NCBI RefSeq assembly: GCF_026125825.1
Contig: NZ_JAHCKK010000009.1
Span: 1 to 64,000, forward strand
DNA from: Hydrogenophaga sp.
GTDB taxonomy: Bacteria; Pseudomonadota; Gammaproteobacteria; Burkholderiales; Burkholderiaceae_C
Direction: 5' to 3'
Length of the DNA stretch: 64,000 nucleotides
A program made the translations under genes and the position numbers. Within the stretch, counting starts at the first letter, position 1. Each line of letters starts with the position of its first letter. The notes below the pieces were generated by a model. It made no database searches. It had not been told where the DNA came from and saw only the letters and a program-made list of their open reading frames with translations. Shown piece after piece: positions 1-8,357 of this stretch.

Positions 1-25
1 AGCCGCGCTGAAAGCGCCTCCCTGG

Positions 26-67
26 CCGAAGGCCGCCGCTGGACGATCCGTCCACGGCGGCCTTCGG
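26..67. terminator. Strong GC-rich hairpin, possible terminator
   Basis: The 13-base arms CCGAAGGCCGCCG (26-38) and CGGCGGCCTTCGG (55-67) are perfectly complementary, and a second inner stem TGGAC/GTCCA continues after a one-base bulge. The only T-rich tail is TTCTT on the plus side, so it fits best as a terminator for a plus-strand gene ending left of the window; it also lies about 80 bp downstream of the minus-strand amidohydrolase and may serve both sides. Termination function is inferred, the pairing is seen. Confidence 0.45.
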
Positions 68-143
68 TTCTTGGGCAGCTCCATGGTCTTCTGGCGCAGT
101 GGAACGCGATGCCCGCGCGCCACATGGGGCCCGGCGCACGCCC

Positions 144-1748
144 TCACGAAACGGCGCGGGACCAGACCACCGCGCCGCCGCGCACATGCAGCAGCACCTT
201 CGTTGCGCGCACCTCGCTGGCACCGGCCCGATAGGGGTCGGTGTCCACCAGGATGGCATCCGCTGCCGCGCCCACCCGCAGGTGACCCAATTCGTCGTCC
301 CTGCCCAGCACCGCCGCCGCGTTTTCCGTGTGGCACCTCATCGCCTGCGACGCACTCAGGCGCTCGGCCGCGCCCAGCACGTGGCCCGTCGCCGTCCGGC
401 GCTCGCGCGCAGCGGCCATGGACTCGAACGGCGACAGCGCCCCCGCTGGCGCGTCGGAACTGCCTGCCAGCAGCACGCCGCGTTCCAGCAAGGCATGCGC
501 GCGGTACAGCAACGGGCTGCGCTGCGGGCCCAGCGCCGCCGCGAAGCTGTCGCCCATGCGCTCGATGAAGCTGGCCTGCGTGACCACCGCGATGCGGGCT
601 TGCGCCATCCGGTCGCAGAGCGGGTCCGGTGCGAGTCCCAGATGCTCCAGCCGATGGGGCATGCCGGGCAACGGCGCCGCGCCTTCCATCGCGGCCACGG
701 CTTCTTCCACGCCCTGATCGCCAATGGCGTGCACCGCGACCTGCCAACCATCGCGCGCGGCCTGCGCCACGTGGCGGCGAAGGGCCTGCGGCGGGTTCAT
801 GAGGAGGCCCTTGCGCTGGCCGCACGCGCAATAGGGCGCATGCAGGGCCGCTGTGCGGCTGCCCAGGGTGCCGTCGCTGAAAAACTTCAGGGTGGCCACC
901 TGCCAGTCCGGTTCCCGCGTGGGTCGCAGGCCCCGCATCGCCGCCTCCGTCGGGCCGATGGCCAGCATGAACCCCATGCGCAGCGGGAACGGCGCGGCGC
1001 CGCGCAGGGCATTCCAGAGCTGCCACTCGGTCTCGAACCCGTAGGTGAAGCCGACCGCCGCCTCCACCACCGTGCTCAGGCCCAGCGCAAGGCAGTCCTG
1101 CGCGACAACGCCCAGGGAGGCCTGCACATCGGCCAGCGCCGGCGACGGCAGCATGGGGTACAGCACCGCCGCCGCCGCCTCGCGCAGTACGCCGTTGGGC
1201 ACACCGTCCTCGCGGCGCTCCAGCATTCCGCCGACCGGGTCCACCGCATCGTCCGCGTAGCCCGCGCGGCGCAGCGCCAGGGTGTTCGCCACGGCGGCAT
1301 GGCCGCACGCACGGCGCAGCACCACGGGCCGGTCCGACACCACCGCATCGAGTTCCCATCGCGTGGGCAGCCGCTGCTCCGCGAGGCGGGCCTCCGACAA
1401 GCCATGGGCCACGATCCACTCGCCCGAGTCGAGCCGACGATCGCGCAAGCCGTCCATCAGGTCGGCCAGGGAGCCCGGCCCGTGCGGCCCGCCCAGGTTC
1501 CACGTCAGTCGGTCGATCGCCATCCACAGGAGATGCGCGTGGGGATCGATCAAACCCGGCAGGAGTGTCTTGCCCTGGGCGTCGATGCGATGCTCCGCCG
1601 CTGGCAGCGCATCGCCCGCCTGGCCCACCCAGCGGACGCGTCCACCTTCGAAAAGGACCGCCGCCGCCGTGGCGCCCGAGCTGTCGGGATAGATCGCGGC
1701 GTTGTAAATCAGCAGCCGCGGCGGGACCGCGCGATGTGGCTCAGGCAT
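144..1748 (-). CDS. Amidohydrolase family protein (YtcJ-like, amidohydrolase 3)
   Basis: A 534-residue metal-dependent hydrolase of the amidohydrolase superfamily. Near the N-terminus LPGLIDPHAH carries the HxH metal pair, around residue 310 AVHAIGD has the HAIGD motif, RLEHLGL follows, and near the C-terminus LLAGSSDAP gives the conserved metal-binding Asp. These are the hallmarks of the YtcJ group, whose characterised members hydrolyse N-substituted formamides, but most members have unknown substrates. No signal peptide is evident, so it is probably cytosolic. The ATG at 1748 overlaps the end of livF by 8 bp, so it is the last gene of the liv operon and presumably acts on the compound imported by that transporter. 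Family assignment is secure; substrate is unknown. Confidence 0.9.
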   Translation of the reverse strand: MPEPHRAVPPRLLIYNAAIYPDSSGATAAAVLFEGGRVRWVGQAGDALPAAEHRIDAQGKTLLPGLIDPHAHLLWMAIDRLTWNLGGPHGPGSLADLMDGLRDRRLDSGEWIVAHGLSEARLAEQRLPTRWELDAVVSDRPVVLRRACGHAAVANTLALRRAGYADDAVDPVGGMLERREDGVPNGVLREAAAAVLYPMLPSPALADVQASLGVVAQDCLALGLSTVVEAAVGFTYGFETEWQLWNALRGAAPFPLRMGFMLAIGPTEAAMRGLRPTREPDWQVATLKFFSDGTLGSRTAALHAPYCACGQRKGLLMNPPQALRRHVAQAARDGWQVAVHAIGDQGVEEAVAAMEGAAPLPGMPHRLEHLGLAPDPLCDRMAQARIAVVTQASFIERMGDSFAAALGPQRSPLLYRAHALLERGVLLAGSSDAPAGALSPFESMAAARERRTATGHVLGAAERLSASQAMRCHTENAAAVLGRDDELGHLRVGAAADAILVDTDPYRAGASEVRATKVLLHVRGGAVVWSRAVS

Positions 1749-2466
1749 GACGGGCTTCGCTCCCCAGGTAACTCTCGACCACGCGCGGGTCCTCGCTGAG
1801 TTCGTGCGACGGCCCTTGCAGCGCGACCTCGCCCATCTCCAGCACATAGGCGCGGCTGGTGAACTGCAGGGCCAGCCGCGCATTCTGTTCCACCAGCAGC
1901 AGCGACAGGCCGCGACCGGTTCGCAGCCGATCGAGCGCCTGAAGGATCTGCAGCGTGATGCGCGGGGCCAGCCCGGTGGAGGGCTCGTCCAGCAACAGCA
2001 GCCGAGGCTGTGACATGAGCGCGCGGCCAATCGCCAGCATCTGCTGCTCCCCACCCGAGAGCGTCTGCGCCCACTGGGTCTGGCGTTCCTGCAGCACCGG
2101 AAACAGCGAAAAGACGAAAGCAATGTCTTCGCGCAGGCGCTGCGAGGGCGAGTGCCTGCGCAAGTAGGCCCCCAGGCGCAGGTTGTCCAGCACGGACAGG
2201 CTGCCGAACAACTCGCGGCGCTCGGGCACCAGCGCCATGCCGGCGCGCAGGCGATCGCCGGTCGTTCGCGCCAGCACCTGGCCGTCGACCTGCACCTCGC
2301 CGCCCGTTTCGGCGTGCGTGCCCATCACCGCATTGAGCAGGGTGGTCTTTCCGGCGCCGTTGGGCCCGATCACCGCCACGGCTTCGCCCGCGTCCACGCG
2401 CAGGGACAGGCCGCGGATCACTTCGGAACGCCCATAGCCGGCGTTGAGGTCACGGACCACTAGCAT
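1741..2466 (-). CDS. livF: Branched-chain-type ABC transporter ATPase LivF
   Basis: A 241-residue ATPase of the high-affinity branched-chain amino acid (HAAT) importer family. It has the Walker A GPNGAGKTT at about residues 34-42, the signature LSGGEQQ, Walker B LLLLDEPSTGLAP, and the switch His within LLVEQNARLA. Length is usual for LivF. Its ATG overlaps the TAG of the livM-livG fusion in the sequence ATGCTAG, so the two are translationally coupled. Burkholderiales HAAT systems often import aromatic acids, amides or urea rather than leucine, so the cargo cannot be read from this gene. Confidence 0.95.
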   Translation of the reverse strand: MLVVRDLNAGYGRSEVIRGLSLRVDAGEAVAVIGPNGAGKTTLLNAVMGTHAETGGEVQVDGQVLARTTGDRLRAGMALVPERRELFGSLSVLDNLRLGAYLRRHSPSQRLREDIAFVFSLFPVLQERQTQWAQTLSGGEQQMLAIGRALMSQPRLLLLDEPSTGLAPRITLQILQALDRLRTGRGLSLLLVEQNARLALQFTSRAYVLEMGEVALQGPSHELSEDPRVVESYLGSEARHA

Positions 2467-4214
2467 GAAGCGTCTCCTGTTCCCAGATAGGCATCCAGCA
2501 CGCGCGGGTGTCGCCGCACATCGGCGGGCGCACCATCGGCGATCACCCGTCCGCGGTCCAGCACAACCACCCGGGTGGCCAGCGCCATGATGATGTCCAT
2601 GTCGTGCTCCACCAGCACAATCGTGCGGCCCTGTAAATGCAGGGACCGGATCAGCTCCACCAGCCGGCTCCGGTCGGCCCGTCGCAAACCTGCGGCGGGC
2701 TCGTCCAGCAGCAGCACATCCGGGTCCGCGATCAGTGCCCGCGCCACCTCCACCAGCCGCCGCTCGCCCAAAGACAGCGTCGACATCGTCCGCGCCGCGT
2801 GCGCCGCCAGGCCCACCTGCGCCAGGCAGCGGTGCGCCGAAGCGGCCACCCTCGATTCGTCGCGGGCATCCCGGCCCGTCAACGCCGCGAACCAGCCCGT
2901 GCGCGTGCGGCGAAAGGCCCCCAGCATGACGTTGTCCAGCACCGAGCGGTCTTCCAGCAGCCGGGTGTGCTGGAAGCTGCGGGCCAGGCGGCCCGACTGC
3001 CGCGCCTGCGCCAGCGGGGCACCCTGAAGGCGCACTTGACCGGCGTGATCCGGATTGACACCGCTGATGACGTCGAAGCACGTGGACTTGCCCGCGCCAT
3101 TGGGGCCGATCAGGCCCAGCACCTCGCCTCTGTGCAGGCGAAAACTCACGTCCGCCAAGGCTTGCACGCCACCGAAGGCCACGCCCACCCGCTCGACCTC
3201 CAGCACCACTTCGTCGGTGGTGCTGGCCTGGCCCCTGTCCGGCAACGGATCGCCTGCGACCGGGGCCCAGCGCGCGGCCAGCACGCGGTCGATGCGGGTC
3301 CACAACCCTTCGGGGAAGAACCGCATCACCGCCATGATGAGCAGGCCGTAGAACAAGGGCTCCAGGCTGCTGGCGGACGACGAAATCGCCGGCAGCACGG
3401 ACTGGAGCACCCAGTTCAACCCCTCGACGATCCAGGTGCCGGCCAGCGCACCGAAGGCGCTGAGCTCACCGCCCACCACCGCGATCATCAACCCCTTGAT
3501 CGAGCCGGACAGGTCAAACGGCGAGGGGCTGATGAACCCGAGATAGTGAGCGTAGAGCCCGCCGGCCAGACCGGCCACCATGGCCGATGCCGCCAGCGCG
3601 CGCAACCGCATCCCGCCCACGGAGATGCCAAAGCTCTCGGCCATCAGCTCTTGCTGGCGCACCGCACTCAAGGCGCGGCCGACCCGCGATCGCTGCACGC
3701 GCGTCACGGCGAAGACGACCAGCAACGCACAACCCCAGCTCAGGACCGCCATCGAACGCGGCCCATTCAGCGGGTGGCCGAACAACGTGAGTGGCGGTAT
3801 GCCGCTCAACCCGGAGGCCCCACCGGTCCATTCGCCGGCCGCGCGGAAGCACACCGCCAGGGCAATGCCCCAGGCGAGCGTGGTCAATGCCAGGAAATGC
3901 CCCCGCAGGCTGCTGGTCACGCCGCCGATCAGCAGCGCCGCCAGCGCCGCGATGGCGATCCCAGCGGCCAGGCCGGCCCAGGCCGGCAGGCCCGTGCGCA
4001 GGACCAGCAGCGCACTGGCATAGGCACCCAGGCCCATGAAAGCCGCGTGCCCCAGCGAGACCTGGCCAGAGATCGCCAGCACGACCAGGGACAGGCCCAG
4101 CAGGCCATAGATGCCCATGGTGGCAAGCACGGATGCGTGGAACTCGGCGCCGAACACCACCAGCGCCGCCAGCAGCGTGGCGGTGAGCGCCAACAGGCGC
4201 ATTTCAATGCTCAT
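2460..4214 (-). CDS. ABC transporter fusion: LivM permease joined to LivG ATPase
   Basis: A 584-residue single polypeptide: residues 1 to about 310 are a LivM-type permease with about eight hydrophobic helices (including GQVSLGHAAFMGLGAY), and about 325 to 584 are a LivG ATPase with Walker A GPNGAGKST, LSLGERRLVEVARAL, Walker B LLLDEPAAGL and VEHDMD. LivM and LivG are separate in most systems; a fused form is known in some proteobacterial HAAT operons. The ATG at 4214 is chosen over one four codons upstream because GGAG lies six bases before it. It overlaps the end of livH by 11 bp. Confidence 0.93.
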   Translation of the reverse strand: MSIEMRLLALTATLLAALVVFGAEFHASVLATMGIYGLLGLSLVVLAISGQVSLGHAAFMGLGAYASALLVLRTGLPAWAGLAAGIAIAALAALLIGGVTSSLRGHFLALTTLAWGIALAVCFRAAGEWTGGASGLSGIPPLTLFGHPLNGPRSMAVLSWGCALLVVFAVTRVQRSRVGRALSAVRQQELMAESFGISVGGMRLRALAASAMVAGLAGGLYAHYLGFISPSPFDLSGSIKGLMIAVVGGELSAFGALAGTWIVEGLNWVLQSVLPAISSSASSLEPLFYGLLIMAVMRFFPEGLWTRIDRVLAARWAPVAGDPLPDRGQASTTDEVVLEVERVGVAFGGVQALADVSFRLHRGEVLGLIGPNGAGKSTCFDVISGVNPDHAGQVRLQGAPLAQARQSGRLARSFQHTRLLEDRSVLDNVMLGAFRRTRTGWFAALTGRDARDESRVAASAHRCLAQVGLAAHAARTMSTLSLGERRLVEVARALIADPDVLLLDEPAAGLRRADRSRLVELIRSLHLQGRTIVLVEHDMDIIMALATRVVVLDRGRVIADGAPADVRRHPRVLDAYLGTGDASC

Positions 4215-5247
4215 GAACGGCTCCACGGCGCTTCATCCGCGCGGTCTGGATCAGCAGCAGGGGAATGATCAGCAGGAACACCAGCGCGTCGCGGTAGGCA
4301 CTGCTGAGGTAGGAGAACCAGGACTCGAAACTGCCGATCAGCAAGCCCCCCAGGATCGCACCCGGGTAGCTCACCAGGCCACCCAGCGTGGCACCGACAA
4401 AGCCCTTGAGCCCGATGAGAAAACCCATCTCGTAGTGAACGCCCACCACGGGAGCGATCAGCACCCCGGCCACCGCGGCCAGCCCGGCGCCCAGGAAAAA
4501 GGCCCGCCGGCCCGCGCTGGCCACCTGGATGCCGCAGAGGTCGGCCCCGGTGCGGTTGACCGCGCAGGCCCGAAGCGCCTTGCCTGCAAGCGTGTGCGCA
4601 AAGCAGAGGTACAGCGCCGCCACCAGCACCGCGGTGCTGGCCACGACCAGCAAGGACTGGTAGCTCACCACGACGATGCCCAGGCTGAAGCTGCCGCCGA
4701 GCAAGGGCGCCACCGAATGCGCCTGGGGCCCCCAGAGCTGCAGGGTCAGGCCCTGCAGCACCAGGTGCATGCCCAGCGTGACGATGATGTAGACCAGCAC
4801 GCTGGCGCGCGGAATCGGCTCGATCGCGATGCGATGGAACACCGGCCCGAGCGCCGCCACCAGCAGCACGGCGGCGGCCGCGTTCACAAGCGCGGGCGCC
4901 TGCAGCGCGGCCAGCCCCATGGGCAGCAAGACGGCCGCGGCGGCCACCGCCACGGTGGGCAGCACCGGGGCGCACATCGCCGCCCAGCCCGCGCGCCGGC
5001 GCGACCAGATCGCGAGCAGCCCCCAGAGGCAGACGCCCGCCACCAGCAGGTAGCTGGTCCCGGGCAGGCGGCCCTGGTCGAGGCTGACCATGGTCATCGC
5101 CGCCAGCATCGCGAAGTCGCCATGGGCGATGTTGATGACGCGCGTGACCAGGTAGATCAGCACGATCCCCAGGCCCAGCAGCGCGTAGACCGCGCCGCTG
5201 GTGAGGCCGTCCACCGCCAGAAACAGAAAGGTGTCCCAAGCCGCCAC
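4204..5247 (-). CDS. livH: Branched-chain-type ABC transporter permease LivH
   Basis: A 347-residue inner-membrane permease with about eight to nine hydrophobic segments and the LivH-type motif VINIAHGDFAML near residue 40. The start is a GTG at 5247 with GGAG upstream across the stop codon of the receptor gene, only 3 bases separate the two. It is somewhat longer than E. coli LivH because of an insert of small hydrophobic residues around residues 60-120. It forms the transmembrane channel with the LivM half of the downstream fusion. Confidence 0.93.
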   Translation of the reverse strand: MAAWDTFLFLAVDGLTSGAVYALLGLGIVLIYLVTRVINIAHGDFAMLAAMTMVSLDQGRLPGTSYLLVAGVCLWGLLAIWSRRRAGWAAMCAPVLPTVAVAAAAVLLPMGLAALQAPALVNAAAAVLLVAALGPVFHRIAIEPIPRASVLVYIIVTLGMHLVLQGLTLQLWGPQAHSVAPLLGGSFSLGIVVVSYQSLLVVASTAVLVAALYLCFAHTLAGKALRACAVNRTGADLCGIQVASAGRRAFFLGAGLAAVAGVLIAPVVGVHYEMGFLIGLKGFVGATLGGLVSYPGAILGGLLIGSFESWFSYLSSAYRDALVFLLIIPLLLIQTARMKRRGAVHEH

Positions 5248-5250
5248 GGG

Positions 5251-6441
5251 TCAGTTCTCCTGCAGCTTGAAGCGGCCCTGTTCGACCCGCAGCATCACCA
5301 GGCCCACGCTGTCGAGCCCCAGGTGATCGTCCTTCGACAGATTGAAGATGCCGTTGGCGCCCGGATGGTTGCGGATGCGCTCCATGTGGTCCCGGGCCGA
5401 GGCCCTCAGCGCGGGCAGCGCGGCACCGGGCGGCGAGGCGCGCACGGCCGAGGCCAGGGCGCTGAGCGCCAGCTGCCCCGCATCCCAGCCCTGGCCCGCA
5501 AACAGGTCCGCCGACTCGCCGGGGTACTTCCGCGCATACGCCTGCACGAACTGCTGCAGCGGCGCCTTCAGGGGATGCGAGGCCGCCAGCTGCTCGTGCA
5601 CCTGCAGCGCCCCGCTCACCACGTAGGCGCCGTCGACCGAGCCCTTGGCAAGCGAGAGGAAGCCTGCGTTGGCCGCGCCCGCGCTGTGAAAGATCGGCCG
5701 ATCGACACCCACCCGGATCAGCGCCTGGTGCGCCAGCACGCTGGCCGGCGGAATGGCGTGCAGGTAGACGGCGTCGGCGCCCGACTGCCGGATGCGCAGT
5801 GCCTGCGGCGTGAAGTTGGTGTCGGCGCGGGAGAAGCGCTCGTTGGCCACGATCTGCATGCCGTGCTCGGGCGCCAGCTTGCGCAGCTCGTTCCACCCGG
5901 CTTCGCCGTAGGCGTCCTCCAGCCCGAAATAGGCCACACGCCTGGCGCCGCTCTTCTTCAGCCTGTCCAGCGTGAAAGCGATCTGCATGCGGTCCGTCAT
6001 CGGCGTCTTGAACGTCCAGAAGCGCTCGGCCACGGGCTCCACCACCGTGGCCGCCGACGCCATCGAGATGTTGAGCACGCCATAGGACTTGACCGTGTCG
6101 AGAACCGCCATGGAGGCTGGCGTGGTGGTGCAGCAGATCACGACCGCCGCGCCATCTTCGCCGGCGAGCTTGCGCACGGCGTTCACCGCCCGCGTCGGGT
6201 CGGAGCCGTCGTCGTAATAGACGAACTTCGGCGTGAAGGGCAGGTCCGGCCGCGACCGGGCCAAGTCCTCGACCAGTTCCACGGCCTTCTTCTCCGGCAG
6301 GCCCAGGGCCGCCGCGGGTCCGCTGGCGGAGGCCACCACACCGATCACCAGCGTGGGCTTGTCCGGGGTCTGGGCGGTGGACGGCAGGTGTGCCGAGACG
6401 GCCAGCAAGACCGTGCCCAGTGTGCGCAAGATGTTCTTCAT
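5251..6441 (-). CDS. Periplasmic ABC receptor (LivJ/peripl_BP_6 type)
   Basis: A 396-residue substrate-binding protein for the adjacent transporter. A Sec signal peptide (MKNILRTLGTVLLAVSAHL, then an STAQ cleavage region) precedes a type-I periplasmic binding fold with VIGVVASASGPAAALG and YYDDGSDPTRAVNAVRKL typical of Leu/Ile/Val- and amide-binding receptors. The ATG at 6441 is preferred over upstream in-frame starts because AGGAG lies 8 bases before it and the signal peptide begins there. It is the first gene of the operon, and a palindrome GTATC-N4-GATAC is centred about 63 bp upstream. Confidence 0.92.
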   Translation of the reverse strand: MKNILRTLGTVLLAVSAHLPSTAQTPDKPTLVIGVVASASGPAAALGLPEKKAVELVEDLARSRPDLPFTPKFVYYDDGSDPTRAVNAVRKLAGEDGAAVVICCTTTPASMAVLDTVKSYGVLNISMASAATVVEPVAERFWTFKTPMTDRMQIAFTLDRLKKSGARRVAYFGLEDAYGEAGWNELRKLAPEHGMQIVANERFSRADTNFTPQALRIRQSGADAVYLHAIPPASVLAHQALIRVGVDRPIFHSAGAANAGFLSLAKGSVDGAYVVSGALQVHEQLAASHPLKAPLQQFVQAYARKYPGESADLFAGQGWDAGQLALSALASAVRASPPGAALPALRASARDHMERIRNHPGANGIFNLSKDDHLGLDSVGLVMLRVEQGRFKLQEN

Positions 6442-6497
6442 CGAAATGCTCCTCATGGTTGAGGCCGCCACGTTACGGGGCACGCGGTTTTCTCGCG

Positions 6498-6511
6498 GTA
6501 TCGGCCGATAC
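6498..6511. promoter_or_regulatory. Candidate operator, copy 1 of GTATC-N4-GATAC
   Basis: GTATCGGCCGATAC is a perfect 14-bp palindrome about 63 bp before the livJ-type gene start, in the 189-bp divergent region. The same motif recurs at 6553, 9554 and 10043. Two 5-bp half sites around a 4-bp spacer is the geometry of Crp/Fnr-family sites; the nearby Crp/Fnr protein is the most likely binder, by inference. Confidence 0.72.
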
Positions 6512-6552
6512 AAGTGGCGTTGGGGAATGCCCTAGCCCACGCGGCGCAAGCG

Positions 6553-6566
6553 GTATCGACCGATAC
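6553..6566. promoter_or_regulatory. Candidate operator, copy 2 of GTATC-N4-GATAC
   Basis: GTATCGACCGATAC has the same perfect half sites as copy 1 and lies exactly 55 bp from it. Its centre is about 71 bp before the flavin reductase start, so the two copies seem to serve the two divergent promoters, one each. Confidence 0.72.
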
Positions 6567-6630
6567 AGACAGATCGGCGCGCGCTGGCGAGACTGCCATC
6601 CACCATCTCACACAGAACGGAGGTCCATGG

Positions 6631-7119
6631 ATGGATACGACAAAGGACAGCAGAGATTTCAGGGCCGTGATGGGCCGCCTGCCCACGGGGGTGACCATCG
6701 TGGCCTGCGGCCCTGCGCAAGCGCCCTCGGCGATGACGGCCAACTCGGTGACATCGGTCAGCCTTGAGCCGCCCTTGCTGCTGGTGTGCGTGCGCAACGC
6801 GAGCCGTTGGCTGGGCTGCCTGCAAGCCCAGGGGCACTTCTCGGTCAATGTGCTGAACGCCGAGCAGCAGCGCATCTCGCAGCACTACGCGGGGCGGCCG
6901 GACACGGGCTGCGGCGCGCGCTGGGACGACGCGGGGCAGGCGCCGGTGCTCGAAGGCGCGAGCGCGGCGCTGGTCTGCGAAGTGAGCACCCTGCATTCGG
7001 CCGGCGACCACACCATCGTGATCGGCAGGGTCACGGCCATGCGCCAGTCGGACACGCCACACAACGCGCTGGTCTTCCTGCGCGGCCGCTACCACGAGCT
7101 GGCGGGAGTCGCGGCATGA
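6631..7119 (+). CDS. Flavin reductase domain protein (reductase of a two-component monooxygenase)
   Basis: A 162-residue member of the FMN-binding split-barrel flavin reductase family (HpaC/DszD-like). It shows FRAVMGRLPTGVTIVA at the N-terminus, then SAMTANSVTSVSLEPPLLLVCV and SWLG..FSVNVLN-type segments and a C-terminal LVFLRGRYHEL. Such proteins reduce FMN or FAD with NAD(P)H and hand the free flavin to a partner oxygenase. The start at 6631 has GGAGG seven bases upstream. Its stop overlaps the ATG of the next gene (ATGA), which is the expected partner monooxygenase. Confidence 0.92.
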   Translation: MDTTKDSRDFRAVMGRLPTGVTIVACGPAQAPSAMTANSVTSVSLEPPLLLVCVRNASRWLGCLQAQGHFSVNVLNAEQQRISQHYAGRPDTGCGARWDDAGQAPVLEGASAALVCEVSTLHSAGDHTIVIGRVTAMRQSDTPHNALVFLRGRYHELAGVAA

Positions 7120-8312
7120 GCAAGACCACCACCCCACCCACACTGCCCGAACTGGTGGACCGCGCCCGGGCCCTCGCGCCGCTGCTGCGTGCCTGGGCGC
7201 CCCGGCACGAGGCATCGCGCAGGGTCTCCGATGAAGCCATCGCCGCCATGCGCGAGGCCGGTCTGTTCCGCATCATGCAGCCCGCCGCCTGCGAGGGCTG
7301 GGACATGCACCCTCGCGCGCTGTTTGAAGTGGCGCGCGAAATCGCGCGCGCCGACACGGCCAGCGGCTGGATCCTCTGCCTGGCCGGTGTCCACCCCTGG
7401 CTGCTGGGCATGTTCGAACCCCGCTTCCAGGACGAGGTGTTCGCCCAGGGGCGCGACGCCGTCGTGCCCGTGTTGAGCGGCGGCGTCGGGCGCGGCGTGC
7501 AGGTGGCGCTGGAGGACGGGACCATCCGACTGTCGGGCCGCTGGCTGTATGCCTCCGGCGTGGATGTGGCGGACTGGCTGTGCGTGATGGTTCCGGTGCC
7601 CGGCGCCCACGGCGAGATCGAGCAGCGCCTGGCCGCGGTGCCGCGTTCGGCGTTCGCGGTGGATGAGGCGTCCTGGCAGGTGTCGAGCATGCGCGGCACC
7701 GGCAGCAAGGACGTGACCCTGACCGACGAGCGCGTGCCACTCTACCGGACGATTTCCTGGCCCGATGCGCAGCGCGGCATCTACCCTGGTGCCGTGCGCA
7801 ACGACGGGCCGATGTACCGCATGCCGCTCAACGCCGTCTTCGCGCTGTGCACCGCCATGGGCGTGGTGGGCGGCGCGTTCGGCCTGCTCGATGCGGTCGT
7901 GGAACTGGGCCGCAAGCGCATCGCCAACGCCACCTCTGTCGCCCAGGCCGATGACCGCTACAACCAGATCGAATTGGGTCAGGGTGCGGCGCAGATCCAC
8001 ATGGCCTACCGGCTGATCCTGTCCGACGTGGAAGAAATGCACGACCAGGCCACGCGCGGGCAGCCCTTCACGGTGGAGCAGCGTGCGAGGTACCGCGCCG
8101 ACGCGGCACTGGCCTCGCGCATGGCCCTGGCCGCCTCCACGCGGCTGGTCGCCACCTGTGGCGGCGCCATCCTTCCGCATGGCCCGGTGCAGCGCTTCTT
8201 CCACGACATGCACGGCATGGCATCGCACTTCCTGCTGCAGGCCGAGGTCGGCGGCGAGCTGTACGGCAAAGCCCTGTATGGCCTGGAACTTCCACCCAAC
8301 ACCCGGCTGTGA
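7116..8312 (+). CDS. Acyl-CoA-dehydrogenase-type flavin-dependent monooxygenase
   Basis: A 398-residue protein of the acyl-CoA dehydrogenase fold, group D flavin monooxygenase type (relatives include HsaA, DszC and the pigment hydroxylases). Seen: N-terminal SDEAIAAMREAGLFRIMQP, middle beta-domain with LSGRWLYASGVDVADWL and SSMRGTGSKDVTL, and a C-terminal helical domain ending in RFFHDMHGMASHFLLQ, which is typical of the hydroxylase rather than the dehydrogenase branch. It overlaps the flavin reductase by 4 bp, which strongly supports a two-component FMNH2- or FADH2-dependent oxygenase. The aromatic or heterocyclic substrate is unknown. Confidence 0.9.
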   Translation: MSKTTTPPTLPELVDRARALAPLLRAWAPRHEASRRVSDEAIAAMREAGLFRIMQPAACEGWDMHPRALFEVAREIARADTASGWILCLAGVHPWLLGMFEPRFQDEVFAQGRDAVVPVLSGGVGRGVQVALEDGTIRLSGRWLYASGVDVADWLCVMVPVPGAHGEIEQRLAAVPRSAFAVDEASWQVSSMRGTGSKDVTLTDERVPLYRTISWPDAQRGIYPGAVRNDGPMYRMPLNAVFALCTAMGVVGGAFGLLDAVVELGRKRIANATSVAQADDRYNQIELGQGAAQIHMAYRLILSDVEEMHDQATRGQPFTVEQRARYRADAALASRMALAASTRLVATCGGAILPHGPVQRFFHDMHGMASHFLLQAEVGGELYGKALYGLELPPNTRL

Positions 8313-8357
8313 AACATGTTTGACGATGCGGCGGCCCGCCGGCTAGATTACCCCCCC

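Noticed and set aside
2637-6462. Long plus-strand open frames of 543 and 783 codons opposite the first liv operon
   Set aside because: They are antisense shadows: His/Arg/Gln-rich with no domain pattern, caused by high GC3 of the real minus-strand genes.
8312-8324. AAACATGTTT near the Crp/Fnr start resembles the core of the AAAAGAACATGTTCTTTT motif
   Set aside because: Only the central bases match and the outer A and T arms are absent; a short palindrome like this is expected by chance.
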